DNA from: Tessaracoccus massiliensis
GTDB taxonomy: Bacteria > Actinomycetota > Actinomycetes > Propionibacteriales > Propionibacteriaceae
Reading direction: 5' to 3'
Length of the DNA: 64,000 bases
Assembly (NCBI RefSeq): GCF_000826065.2
Contig: NZ_LN623538.1
Location: forward strand, 124,001-188,000
Each line of letters opens with the position of its first letter. Position 1 is the first letter of the stretch. The position numbers were made by a program, and so were the translations under genes. This document shows positions 9,557 through 17,871 of this stretch, in pieces. Under the pieces are notes generated by a model that ran no database searches, was not told where the DNA came from, and saw only the letters and a program-made list of their open reading frames with translations.

Positions 9557-10596
9557 AGGAGGCTCCGGTACAGCTCGATGTAGCGGCCGATCATCGCGTC
9601 CAGGGCGCAGTTGTCCCGGGCGTGGCGGCGCACCGCGGCCCGGTCGAGCCTGGTCACGCGCTGGAGAGCGACCACCGCCTCATCCAGTGAGGCGTCGGGA
9701 GGGATGCACTCGCCACCCGGCGGGCGCACGAACTCGGTCAGTCCGCCACGCGCGAAGCTCAGCACGGGCGTGCCGCAGGACATGGCCTCAGCCGCCACCA
9801 GGCCGTAAGGCTCATCCCACTCGGGCGTGACCAGGCAGGCGGCGCTCCTGCCGACCAGCTCAGGAAGAGCGTCCGGCCCCAGGTGGCCCTCGTAGCGGAT
9901 GTCGTTGCCCAACAACGGTTTCATGGTGCCGCGGAAGTAGGCCGTATCCACCAGGGGGCCGGCGATGTGGAGAGGCAGCCCTGCGCGCCGCGCGATGAGA
10001 GCCGCCCGGTGCGGGGCCTTCTCCGGGACGATGCGTCCGTACCAGACCAGGGCGTCCCCGCCGGGGCCGGCGGGCCAGGACGACAGGTCGATGCCGTTGG
10101 GGATCACCTCGGACGGGGTGATGGAACGCCACCTGCGCGCCACCCATTGGCTCACCGCGACGGTACGCGCCCCGGGGTTGAGGCGCAGCGCCGGCTCGAT
10201 CCACGGATGGGGCGGGGTGTGCAGGGTGGTCACGACAGGTTGCGGGATGGTGCCGTCGAGGACGATGGGCAGATAGTGCAGTGAGTTGTTGTGCACGATG
10301 TCCACATCGCTGCGCGCCGCGATGGACCGCAAGGCGTTGGCATAGGCCATCGTGGTGGTCACCTGGGACATGGGAGGCATGGCCACGTCCGCGCGGGCGG
10401 CGTCGCTCAACTCGAACTGCATCACCGGCAGTTCCTCTGCCTCCAGCGCAGGGTCGCTCCCCGGGCCGGCGAACAGCACCACCTCGACGCCCCGGTCCCT
10501 CAGGCCGCGGACCAAGTGCCAGGTGAAGGACTCCAACCCGCCCGCGAACGGGGGTGCGATGGGGTAGCGGTCGTGGGCGAGGATGGCGACCTTCAC
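9553..10596 (-). CDS. Family 4 glycosyltransferase
   Basis: The 347 residues form a GT4 (GT-B) enzyme. The N-terminus KVAILAHDRYPI..FAGGLESF resembles GT4 acceptor domains with the GG loop. The C-terminal domain has VTPEWDEPYGLVAAEAMSCGTPV, the E-x7-E retaining-transferase signature. VWYGRIVPEKAPH marks the start of the donor domain. The start is GTG 10596, overlapping the upstream gene's stop. It probably adds one residue to a cell-surface glycan with its neighbours; this is inference from context. Confidence 0.9.
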   Translation of the reverse strand: MKVAILAHDRYPIAPPFAGGLESFTWHLVRGLRDRGVEVVLFAGPGSDPALEAEELPVMQFELSDAARADVAMPPMSQVTTTMAYANALRSIAARSDVDIVHNNSLHYLPIVLDGTIPQPVVTTLHTPPHPWIEPALRLNPGARTVAVSQWVARRWRSITPSEVIPNGIDLSSWPAGPGGDALVWYGRIVPEKAPHRAALIARRAGLPLHIAGPLVDTAYFRGTMKPLLGNDIRYEGHLGPDALPELVGRSAACLVTPEWDEPYGLVAAEAMSCGTPVLSFARGGLTEFVRPPGGECIPPDASLDEAVVALQRVTRLDRAAVRRHARDNCALDAMIGRYIELYRSLL

Positions 10597-11675
10597 CGCC
10601 GTGCTCCGGCGAGGGCCCGCCGGTAGATGTGGGCGTGGGTGGCGGCGAGGTACTGGCGCTCGGCCGCCCGCTCGTCAGGATCGGCCCGCCATGGAGCGGC
10701 CTCGGGGAGGGCGTCCAGCGCGGCGATGATGCCGGCCTCGTCGGGACCCTGCTCGCCCACGTCGTAGCCGAAGACCCCGTCGTGCTGATGGTGGTAGTAC
10801 CCCAGATGTGGAGCCAGCACGTGGGTGCCCACGTCGAAGCAGGCCTCAAGCCAACCCGAGTGCGTCCCGAATCGGTAGGGCAGCACGGAGAGGTCCAGGC
10901 TGAAGAAGTAGTCCCACAGTTCGGCATCGGTGTAGTAGTCGTGCACATGAACGCGCACGCCAGCCACGGCGTCGAGTTGGGCCACCCGCGCCGCCACCCG
11001 GGCATCGTGGTGATAGGCGCCCGGCGTCAGCACGTCGGTGTGCACGTCGACGACCAGTTCCAGCCCGCGCGCAGGCACCTCCCGCTCCAGGATGTCGAGG
11101 ATGGGCAGCGGGTCGATGGAGGCGCGCAGGCTCTTGAGGTGTACGCCGACGCGGAGCCGGTCCCGCTCCCGGCGTGGTCGGTGCAGCGTGTCCGGGTCGA
11201 CCACGTGGGGGTGGGGGAGCACGACGGCGTCGCGGCCCCAGCGCGACCGGATCTCCCTCGCGGCGCCGTCGGTCAGCGTGATGAGTTCGGTAGCGGCCGG
11301 GATGAGGACGTCGAGGGCCTCATCGTGCGCCCGCCGGTCGAGGTGGTGGGGATTGCGTAGGTCGTGGACGGTGTAGACCAGCGGCTTCCCGTGGTGGCGC
11401 AGGGCGTCGACGACGGCGGTGAGATCCTGCGTGGACAGTGCATCGAAGCCGAAGTGCACGTGGAAGACATCGAAGCCGTCTGCGTGCTCATCGATCCACC
11501 CCGGCGACAGCAGCGCCGAGGGCCACGCCTTCCCGCCGGGGTCCGGGAGACGGACCACGCCGTGGTCGATGCACGGGTCAGAGAGGTGCCTGACGTACAC
11601 GTGCCCCTCGGGCACAGACGCGATCCTGATCAAGCGACGTTCCTTCCACACGGCCCCAACCCTGCTATTTGACAC
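10593..11675 (-). CDS. GT-B-fold glycosyltransferase (GT4-like, divergent)
   Basis: The 360-residue protein has GT-B features: FDVFHVHFGFDAL and VYTVHDLRNPH in the N-terminal domain, and a C-terminal part where SVLPYRFGTHSGWLEAC occupies the position of the nucleotide-sugar binding loop. The usual E-x7-E is not clear (GTHSGWLEACFD), so activity is predicted with less certainty than for the neighbouring GT4 gene. The GTG start overlaps the end of the epimerase gene by 11 bases, and the stop overlaps the next gene. Confidence 0.78.
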   Translation of the reverse strand: MSNSRVGAVWKERRLIRIASVPEGHVYVRHLSDPCIDHGVVRLPDPGGKAWPSALLSPGWIDEHADGFDVFHVHFGFDALSTQDLTAVVDALRHHGKPLVYTVHDLRNPHHLDRRAHDEALDVLIPAATELITLTDGAAREIRSRWGRDAVVLPHPHVVDPDTLHRPRRERDRLRVGVHLKSLRASIDPLPILDILEREVPARGLELVVDVHTDVLTPGAYHHDARVAARVAQLDAVAGVRVHVHDYYTDAELWDYFFSLDLSVLPYRFGTHSGWLEACFDVGTHVLAPHLGYYHHQHDGVFGYDVGEQGPDEAGIIAALDALPEAAPWRADPDERAAERQYLAATHAHIYRRALAGARR

Positions 11676-12918
11676 TGCCAGGGTCGACTCTGCTACCCCC
11701 TTGGGGGTTACCCGCCAGCCTTCCCTGGGCCACTGCCGTCGCCATGGACGGCGCGAGCGGCAGGCGGGGGATCAGCGTCGCCTGGACGGCGTGGTAGAGG
11801 TCCGGCTTGCCCGGCCACACCGAGGTCGCCACAGCCAGAGAGGCGTCGAGTTGGTGGTGCCAGGAGCCGCGGTCTGCGTCGATGAAGTGCTCCGCGATGT
11901 GATCCCACCAGCGTGCGTAATCCGCCGCGTAGCGATCCTCACCGGTGCGGTGGTGGAGGGCGGCGGCGGTGCCCACCGCCTCAGCGGCCACCCAGTGCAT
12001 GCGGTCGTTGGTCACAGGGGTGCCGTCCCAGCCTGTGGTGTAGACGAAGCCGTCCGCGCCGTCGCGGGCCCAGCCGTCGGCGACCGCCCGGCCGTAGAGC
12101 GCGCGTGCCGCCTCGAGCCAGCCGCCGCCGGTATCGCTGAGAGCTGCCTCGAGGTGCAGCCAGAGCCTGGCCCATTCGAGGCCGTGCCCCACGGTGGCGC
12201 CGTAGGGGCGGAACGGGTCGTCCGGCCGGTACGCGTTGTACTCCAGTTGTGGCTGCCACTGCTCGTCGTAATGCTCCGGGAGTCGCCAGTCGTGCGCCTC
12301 GGCCTGTGCCCGGGCGAACCGGGCGATCCTCGCGGCGCGGTCCAGCCAGACCGGCTCCCCGGTGACATCCGCGGCAGCGAGCATGGCCTCGACGGTGTGC
12401 ATGTTGGCGTTGATGCCGCGGTACGGGTCAGTGGCGGACCAGTCGGCCTCAGCGGCATCTGCCATCAGGCCGTGCTCCTCGCTCCAGAAGCGGTCGGTCA
12501 GCACCGACAGCGCGTCGTCGAGCAGGTCGCGACCACCGGGCAGCCCCGCGACCGTGGCGGAGGCACCCGCCAGTACGACGAAGGCGTGATCGTAGGTCTG
12601 CTTCATGCCGTCGCCGGCCGCGGTGTGGAACCAGCCGCCATGCTCGTCGTCGTGCAGCGCTCCGGTCAGCCCGCTCATCGCGCGCTCGGCCAGGGTGCGT
12701 GACCCGGGGATGCCGAGGAGATGCCCCAGCGAGTAGACATGCACCATCCGGCAGGTGATCCACGTCTCCGCGGGCTGCTCGGGGTAGGGGACGCCGTCGG
12801 CATCCAGGTAGCCCGCGCCCACCCCGTCGAGGGGGCTCGCGGTGCCGAAGGAGAGCAGGCGCTCGGTCTCGCGCTGCAGCCAGGCCAAGTGGGTGGGAGT
12901 GATCAGCCAATGGGTCAT
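11665..12918 (-). CDS. AGE-family (N-acylglucosamine 2-epimerase-like) sugar epimerase/isomerase
   Basis: This 417-residue protein fits the AGE superfamily (alpha6/alpha6 barrel) in size. It has several conserved aromatic/His-rich segments, among them RMVHVYSLGHLLG, TYDHAFVVLAGAS, NANMHTVEAMLAA and GHGLEWARLWLHL. Members interconvert sugars such as N-acetylglucosamine/N-acetylmannosamine or aldoses/ketoses; the true substrate is unknown. ATG 12918 is the start, since the frame stays open upstream but without family sequence. The gene opens the glycan operon and is divergent from the DUF2344 gene with only 18 bases between start codons. Confidence 0.87.
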   Translation of the reverse strand: MTHWLITPTHLAWLQRETERLLSFGTASPLDGVGAGYLDADGVPYPEQPAETWITCRMVHVYSLGHLLGIPGSRTLAERAMSGLTGALHDDEHGGWFHTAAGDGMKQTYDHAFVVLAGASATVAGLPGGRDLLDDALSVLTDRFWSEEHGLMADAAEADWSATDPYRGINANMHTVEAMLAAADVTGEPVWLDRAARIARFARAQAEAHDWRLPEHYDEQWQPQLEYNAYRPDDPFRPYGATVGHGLEWARLWLHLEAALSDTGGGWLEAARALYGRAVADGWARDGADGFVYTTGWDGTPVTNDRMHWVAAEAVGTAAALHHRTGEDRYAADYARWWDHIAEHFIDADRGSWHHQLDASLAVATSVWPGKPDLYHAVQATLIPRLPLAPSMATAVAQGRLAGNPQGGSRVDPGSVK

Positions 12919-12936
12919 GCGCAATACACTACGCGC
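12919..12936. promoter_or_regulatory. Ultra-short divergent promoter shared by AGE epimerase and DUF2344 genes
   Basis: Only 18 bases separate the two ATGs. On the plus strand TACACT lies 6 bases before the DUF2344 ATG. On the minus strand TAGTGT lies 7 bases before the epimerase ATG. Both use the same AT-rich ATACACTA core, so the two -10 elements overlap and both transcripts should be leaderless. The -35 regions would have to lie inside the opposite coding sequences. Confidence 0.5.
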
Positions 12937-13638
12937 ATGAGTTCTCGCCAGCCTCCCGTGCAGCAGCCACCGCCGGAGCAGAAACTGCGCCTGCGTTACG
13001 CCAAGCGCGGGCCAGCCCGCTTCACGTCGCACCGCGACTTCGGGCGCGCGCTGGAGCGGGCGCTGCGCCGCGCCGAGATCCCCATGGCCTACTCCTCGGG
13101 CTTCAACCCGCACCCGCGCATCTCGTATGCCAGCCCGTCGCCCACGTCGGCCTCCTCTGAGGCGGAGTACGTGGAGCTCGGGCTCAGCCAGGTGTGCGAT
13201 CCGGCCAAGGTGGTGGCCGCGCTCAACGAGGTGCTGCCTGTGGGCTTCGAGATGCTCGACGCGGCGGATGCGGTCAAGGCGTCGTTGGGTGAGCTGTTGC
13301 AGGCCTCGGATTGGGAGGTGCGCCTCGCCGGGCTGGAGCCCGGGGTGCTGGCCGCCGCGGTCGCCGAGTTGATGGGCCGCGACGAGGTCACCGTTGAGCG
13401 CATGACCAAGCGCGGGCTGCGCAGCTTCGACGTGCGCGCCGCGATCGTCAGCCTCGAGGCGACCGACGACGCGACCTTGCGCCTGCGTTCCATGATCGAG
13501 ACGCCGTTGGTGCGGCCGGACGACGTGGTGGCCGCGCTGCGCACCATCGACGAGCGGGTGCCCGCCGAGATGCTGCTCAACAGGCTCTCGCAGGGGCCTC
13601 TGGCGGACGGGGAGATCGGCGATCCGCTGCGTCCATGA
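12937..13638 (+). CDS. TIGR03936-family DUF2344 protein
   Basis: The 233 residues carry the DUF2344 hallmarks: KLRLRYAKRGPARFTSHRDF, and a run ending in SGFNPHPRISYA. The family is the usual partner of the TIGR03960 radical SAM protein and is encoded before RNase E/G in actinobacteria; a role in RNA metabolism or modification is suspected but unproven. The start ATG 12937 follows a -10-like TACACT with no room for a ribosome-binding site. The RNase E gene lies 192 bases downstream. Confidence 0.9.
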   Translation: MSSRQPPVQQPPPEQKLRLRYAKRGPARFTSHRDFGRALERALRRAEIPMAYSSGFNPHPRISYASPSPTSASSEAEYVELGLSQVCDPAKVVAALNEVLPVGFEMLDAADAVKASLGELLQASDWEVRLAGLEPGVLAAAVAELMGRDEVTVERMTKRGLRSFDVRAAIVSLEATDDATLRLRSMIETPLVRPDDVVAALRTIDERVPAEMLLNRLSQGPLADGEIGDPLRP

Positions 13639-13781
13639 CGGGGTGGCGGATGCGGTTTCTTGCTGACCTGTGGAACAATAGCCGTGGGTCATGGCGCCGC
13701 CGGTGCCACCCTGATGCGGTGAGGCTGCACCGCGGCACCACTGCCGCGACTGCTCGCTGAGTCAGAGGACCACAGTCTTAC

Positions 13782-13799
13782 GGCACAGCACGCTGTGCC
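13782..13799 (+). other. Hairpin in the rne leader
   Basis: GGCACAG, loop CACG, CTGTGCC forms a perfect seven-base stem about 30 bases before the rne start. RNase E transcripts are often autoregulated through leader structure; whether this hairpin does so is only a suggestion. Confidence 0.35.
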
Positions 13800-13830
13800 C
13801 GGTCCGCGCTTCGTGCGCGTAAGGAGCCGA

Positions 13831-16305
13831 ATGCTTCCCTCAGAGAACAATGAACAGGTGAACACCCCCCGCAAGACCGCGGCGCAGAAGGCCGCCGAGG
13901 CTGAGGCCGCCGCCACCGAGGCGGCGAAGACTGAGGCCCCCGCTGAGCCCTCCGTCGAGACGACCCCCGCGGAGCCCGTCGCCGAGGAGGCTCCGAAGAC
14001 CACGCGCCGCCGTCGCGTCGCCACCCGCAAGACCGCGGCCCCTGAACCCGTCGCTGCTGCCGAACCAGAGCCGCAGACCGGTGCGCAGGCGGCCGCCGAA
14101 GAGCCGCAGGGCAAGGGCGAGCCCGCTGCTGCCGAAGCTGGCGAGCCCGCTGAGGAAGCCGCCCCCGACGCCAAGGCCTCAGCGCCCGAACCGCGTGGCC
14201 GCCGCCGTCGCGCCGCATCCCGCCCGGCCGCCCCGCGGGAGCCGGTCAAGGCCAGCACGGCCGCTGATCCCGATGAGGACCCCATCGGTGCCGCGCTGCG
14301 CGCCGCCGAGGAACTCGCCGAGGCCCGCCGCTCCGTGCTGAGCGACCCCTTCATCACCGCTGAGGCCCGCGAGGCACAGCTTGCCGCGCTGGCCGGCGCG
14401 ATCGCCGCAGACGATGCCGAGGCGAAGGCGGCCGAGGAACCTGATGAGGACGCCGAAGAGGCCGAAGGTACCGAGCAGGCCGCCGAGGACCAAGCCGAAC
14501 AGGATGACGATGACGATTCGGATGACTCGGACGACGATTCCGACGATTCCGACGATTCTGATGATGATTCCGCCGAGGACGAGCGGCCCACGCGTCGCCG
14601 TCGTCGCCGCGGTGGCCGTCGTCGCCGCAGGGGAGGCAACCGCGACTCCGACAAGGATGACTCCTCGGACGATTCTGACGACGATGACTCCTCAGATTCG
14701 GACGACGACCCTGACGACACCGACAACGGCGACCACGCGGACGACTCGGATGCCGAGGGCGGCACCGTGCGTCGTCGCCGCCGCAGCCGTCGCCGCCGCG
14801 CTGGGGACACCTCCGGTGACGGCAGCAGCCACGACGACGAGGTGACCGGCATCGAGGGCTCCACCCGCATGGAGGCCAAGCGCCAGCGCCGCAAGGAGTC
14901 CCGCGCCGCGGGTCGCCGCCGCGCGCCCATCCTCAGCGAGGCCGAATTCCTGGCCCGCCGCGAGTCGGTGGACCGCAAGCTCGTGATCCGCCAGTCCGAG
15001 GACTACACGCAGCTCGCGGTCGTCGAGGACGACATCCTCGTGGAGCATTACGTCGACAAGGCCTCCGCCGCGTCGCTGATCGGCAACATCTACCTGGGCA
15101 AGGTGCAAAACGTCCTGCCGAGCATGGAGGCCGCGTTCATCGATATCGGCCGCGGCCGCAACGCAGTGCTCTACGCCGGCGAGGTGGACTGGGACTCCTT
15201 CGACGTCTCCGGTGAGAACCGCAAGGTGGAAAACGTCCTCAAGTCCGGCCAGTCCGTGCTGGTGCAGGTCACCAAGGACCCGGTTGGCGCGAAGGGCGCC
15301 CGCCTCACCAGCCACATCTCGCTGCCCGGCCGCTACATCGTGTACTCCCCGGGCGGCCACCTCTCCGGCATCTCCCGCAAGCTGCCCGACACCGAGCGCA
15401 GCCGCCTGCGCGGCATCCTCGGTGGGCTGATCTCCGACGACGAATCGGTCATCGTGCGCACCGCGGCCGAGGGCATCCCGGAGGAGGAGCTGGTCCGCGA
15501 TGTGAACCGGCTCAAGGCCCAGTGGGAGGTCATCGAGAAGAAGTCCAAGAAGGGCGGCTCCCCGCAGGCGCTCTACTCTGAGCCCGACCTGACGCTGCGC
15601 ATCGTCCGGGACCTCTTCACCGAGGACTTCGCCAAGCTCGTCGTGCAGGGCGACGGCGGCCCCGAGGACTCCCACGACGCCATCGCCGCCTACGTCTCGC
15701 ACGTGGCGCCGCACCTGGCTGAGCGCCTCGAGCGCTACGAGGTGGGCGAAGACGGCAAGGACGTGTTCGCGAAGTTCAAGATCGATCAGCAGATCGCCAA
15801 GGCGCTCGACCGCAAGGTGTTCCTGCCCTCGGGCGGCTCGCTCGTGATCGACCGCACGGAGGCGATGACGGTCATCGACGTTAACACCGGCCGGTTCACC
15901 GGCGCGGGCGGCAACCTGGAGGCCACCGTCACCAGCAACAACCTGGAGGCGGCGGAAGAGGTGGTGCGCCAGCTGCGGCTGCGCGACATCGGCGGCATGA
16001 TCGTGGTGGACTTCATCGACATGGTGCTGCCCAGCAACCGTGACCTGCTTCTGCGCCGCCTCGTCGAATGCCTCAGCCGCGACCGGACGCGCCACCAGGT
16101 CTCCGAGGTCACCAGCCTCGGCCTGGTGCAGCTGACGCGCAAGCGCATCGGCACCGGCCTGCAGGAGGCGTTCACGGAGGAGTGCGAGCACTGCCACGGC
16201 GCCGGCTACCACCGCTTCGACGAGCCCGTCGAGTCTCAGGCCCCGTCCGACGGCGGCGAGCGGAAGCACGGCAACGGCCGTCGCCGCGGCGGCAAGAACC
16301 GATGA
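13831..16305 (+). CDS. rne: Ribonuclease E/G family endoribonuclease
   Basis: This 824-residue protein is the main mRNA-decay and rRNA-processing nuclease. Residues 1-345 are low complexity, with Ala/Glu/Pro-rich, then alternating Asp/Ser-rich and Arg-rich tracts (for example about residues 223-250 acidic, then RRRRRRGGRRRR). The S1 RNA-binding region follows (EHYVDKASAASLIGNIYLG..VLPSMEAAFIDIG), then the DNase I-like catalytic region (VIDVNTGRFTG, GGMIVVDFIDM) and a C-terminal CEHCHGAGY zinc-link-type motif near residue 785. ATG 13831 is chosen because AAGGAG lies ten bases upstream (13821-13826). The in-frame start at 13795 lacks one. Confidence 0.95.
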   Translation: MLPSENNEQVNTPRKTAAQKAAEAEAAATEAAKTEAPAEPSVETTPAEPVAEEAPKTTRRRRVATRKTAAPEPVAAAEPEPQTGAQAAAEEPQGKGEPAAAEAGEPAEEAAPDAKASAPEPRGRRRRAASRPAAPREPVKASTAADPDEDPIGAALRAAEELAEARRSVLSDPFITAEAREAQLAALAGAIAADDAEAKAAEEPDEDAEEAEGTEQAAEDQAEQDDDDDSDDSDDDSDDSDDSDDDSAEDERPTRRRRRRGGRRRRRGGNRDSDKDDSSDDSDDDDSSDSDDDPDDTDNGDHADDSDAEGGTVRRRRRSRRRRAGDTSGDGSSHDDEVTGIEGSTRMEAKRQRRKESRAAGRRRAPILSEAEFLARRESVDRKLVIRQSEDYTQLAVVEDDILVEHYVDKASAASLIGNIYLGKVQNVLPSMEAAFIDIGRGRNAVLYAGEVDWDSFDVSGENRKVENVLKSGQSVLVQVTKDPVGAKGARLTSHISLPGRYIVYSPGGHLSGISRKLPDTERSRLRGILGGLISDDESVIVRTAAEGIPEEELVRDVNRLKAQWEVIEKKSKKGGSPQALYSEPDLTLRIVRDLFTEDFAKLVVQGDGGPEDSHDAIAAYVSHVAPHLAERLERYEVGEDGKDVFAKFKIDQQIAKALDRKVFLPSGGSLVIDRTEAMTVIDVNTGRFTGAGGNLEATVTSNNLEAAEEVVRQLRLRDIGGMIVVDFIDMVLPSNRDLLLRRLVECLSRDRTRHQVSEVTSLGLVQLTRKRIGTGLQEAFTEECEHCHGAGYHRFDEPVESQAPSDGGERKHGNGRRRGGKNR

Positions 16306-16317
16306 TCCACCGCCCGT

Positions 16318-16347
16318 TTGGTCATTCCGGCCAGCACGGGTTAACAT
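16318..16347 (+). promoter_or_regulatory. Sigma-A-type promoter of rpmB
   Basis: TTGGTC (16318-16323) and TAACAT (16342-16347) are separated by 18 bases, a good match to TTGACA/TATAAT. A small leader hairpin (TGCCTT-tttg-AAGGCA, 16356-16371) lies between it and the rpmB start. Confidence 0.6.
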
Positions 16348-16400
16348 TGTGCGGTTGCCTTTTTGAAGGCACCCCCTCACGAACCAACAAGGAGATTCCA

Positions 16401-16586
16401 GTGGCTGCCAAGTGTGAAGTTTGCGCCAAGGGACCCGGCTTCGGTCACAACAAGCCCTGGTCGAAGAAGAAGACCAACCGTCGCTGGAACCCCAACATTC
16501 AGCGTGTCCGCGCCACCATCAACGGTGCCGCGATGCGCGTCAACGTGTGCACCTCCTGCCTGAAGGCGGGCAAGGTCTCGCGCTGA
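16401..16586 (+). CDS. rpmB: Large ribosomal subunit protein bL28 (zinc-binding form)
   Basis: The 61-residue protein begins AAKCEVCAKGPGFGHN and contains RRWNPNIQRVRA, both typical of bL28. Two CxxC pairs (CEVC near the N-terminus and CTSC near the C-terminus) make it the zinc-binding, C+ type. The GTG start at 16401 has AAGGAG nine bases upstream. A strong hairpin terminator follows the stop. In related actinobacteria a DAK2-domain gene usually sits between rpmB and recG; here an opposite-strand MFS gene takes that place. Confidence 0.95.
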   Translation: MAAKCEVCAKGPGFGHNKPWSKKKTNRRWNPNIQRVRATINGAAMRVNVCTSCLKAGKVSR

Positions 16587-16603
16587 TCTGAGACAATCAA
16601 TCG

Positions 16604-16635
16604 CACCGGCGGTCCGCTCAGGCGGGCCGCCGGTG
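16604..16635. terminator. Bidirectional hairpin terminator between rpmB and the MFS gene
   Basis: CACCGGCGGTCCGC and GCGGGCCGCCGGTG pair over 14 bases (one G-T) around the loop TCAG. On the plus strand it ends with TCGCTTTCC. It sits between two converging genes and can serve both. Confidence 0.75.
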
Positions 16636-17826
16636 TCGCTTTCCCGGGAGCCCGATGAGGCGCGCGAACGCGGTCATCCACAGCGCGCCGCCTCCGGCGA
16701 TCCCGCCCACGGCGAGCATCGCCGCCGGCAGTGATGCCGCCACCAGAAGGGCGGAGATCAGGAGAGGTCCACCCAGGATGCCCACCTGGCTGAACAGCGC
16801 CCAGATGCTGAGGAACTTCGCCCGTCCCCTGACCGGCGACAAGTCTGCACCGATCGTCATGTTGATGCCTGCGCCCAAGCCGTTGCCGACGCTCATCACC
16901 ACCACGGCGACGACGAAGCCCGTCGACTCCGGCCACAGGGGCGCCAACGCGAAGCCGGCCCCGTAGACGACCAGGCAGGCCACCAGGGTGAAGGCGCGGC
17001 CCAGCACGTCCTTGAGATAGCCGCCGGGCAGCATGAGCAGCATCTCGATGCCGGCGCCCATCGCCACGATGAAGGAGATCTGCGCCTCGCTCCAGCCCAG
17101 GTGCAAGCCCCACAGCGCGATGAGAACGGGGAACGCGGCCCGGGCGACGGCCAGCGTCGAGATCGCGATCCCCGCGAGCGTGACCGCACCCCAGCGGACG
17201 CCCTGCGCCAGTTCCTCGTCGGTGTGTGAGGTCCTGTTGCGGAGGGTCTGCGCGTCGAACGCGCTGTTGAGCCGCTTGACGAACAGGAGGCCGGTGGCGG
17301 TGACGGCGGTGACGATGGCGAACAGGCAGACCGACCAGAGGGGGAACCACAGCAGCAGCACCGCGCCGCACAGGGGGCCCACGAGGTTCCCGGCGCGCTG
17401 CGTGCCGCCCAGCGCCGTCATCGCCTGCCCCCGTTGCGGCCCTGGAACCGTCTCGGCCACGACGGCCTGGCGGGCGAGCCCCCACGCCACCATGGGCGCG
17501 ACCCGCGCCATGTAGGCGCCGAGGAAGACCCCCAGTGACCACGGAGCGGGGTTGGCCAGGGCGAGCACGTTGAGTCCGAGCAGCAGCGCCGAGGACGCCG
17601 TCGCGAGGGCCATGGCGCGCTTGTCGCCGACCCGGTCGATGAACGCTCCGACCGGCACCGTCGCCACCAGCGCCACCGCCCCGATGGCGGCCATGCTGGC
17701 GCTGGCGAAGGCTTCCGAGGCCCCCAACTGCAGCAGGGCCAGTACCGTGACGGGCAGCATCGCGCCGCCGCCTACCGCGAACAGGAACGACGGCACGAGC
17801 ACGGGCCACAGGATCAGTCGATACAT
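16618..17826 (-). CDS. Major facilitator superfamily transporter
   Basis: The 402-residue protein has about twelve hydrophobic segments. The MFS loop-2 signature appears as VGAFIDRVGDKRAMALA near residue 60 (G-x3-D-R-x-G-x-R-like), and RGRAKFLSIWALFSQVG lies in the second half. No substrate can be assigned; drug or metabolite efflux is the usual default. The gene runs opposite to rpmB and recG and interrupts their common neighbourhood, which suggests later insertion. Its end overlaps the terminator hairpin. Confidence 0.88.
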   Translation of the reverse strand: MYRLILWPVLVPSFLFAVGGGAMLPVTVLALLQLGASEAFASASMAAIGAVALVATVPVGAFIDRVGDKRAMALATASSALLLGLNVLALANPAPWSLGVFLGAYMARVAPMVAWGLARQAVVAETVPGPQRGQAMTALGGTQRAGNLVGPLCGAVLLLWFPLWSVCLFAIVTAVTATGLLFVKRLNSAFDAQTLRNRTSHTDEELAQGVRWGAVTLAGIAISTLAVARAAFPVLIALWGLHLGWSEAQISFIVAMGAGIEMLLMLPGGYLKDVLGRAFTLVACLVVYGAGFALAPLWPESTGFVVAVVVMSVGNGLGAGINMTIGADLSPVRGRAKFLSIWALFSQVGILGGPLLISALLVAASLPAAMLAVGGIAGGGALWMTAFARLIGLPGKRHRRPA

Positions 17827-17871
17827 AACAGGGCGATCGTAGTGTCAGCCGTGGTCGGTAGGGTGGCGGGC

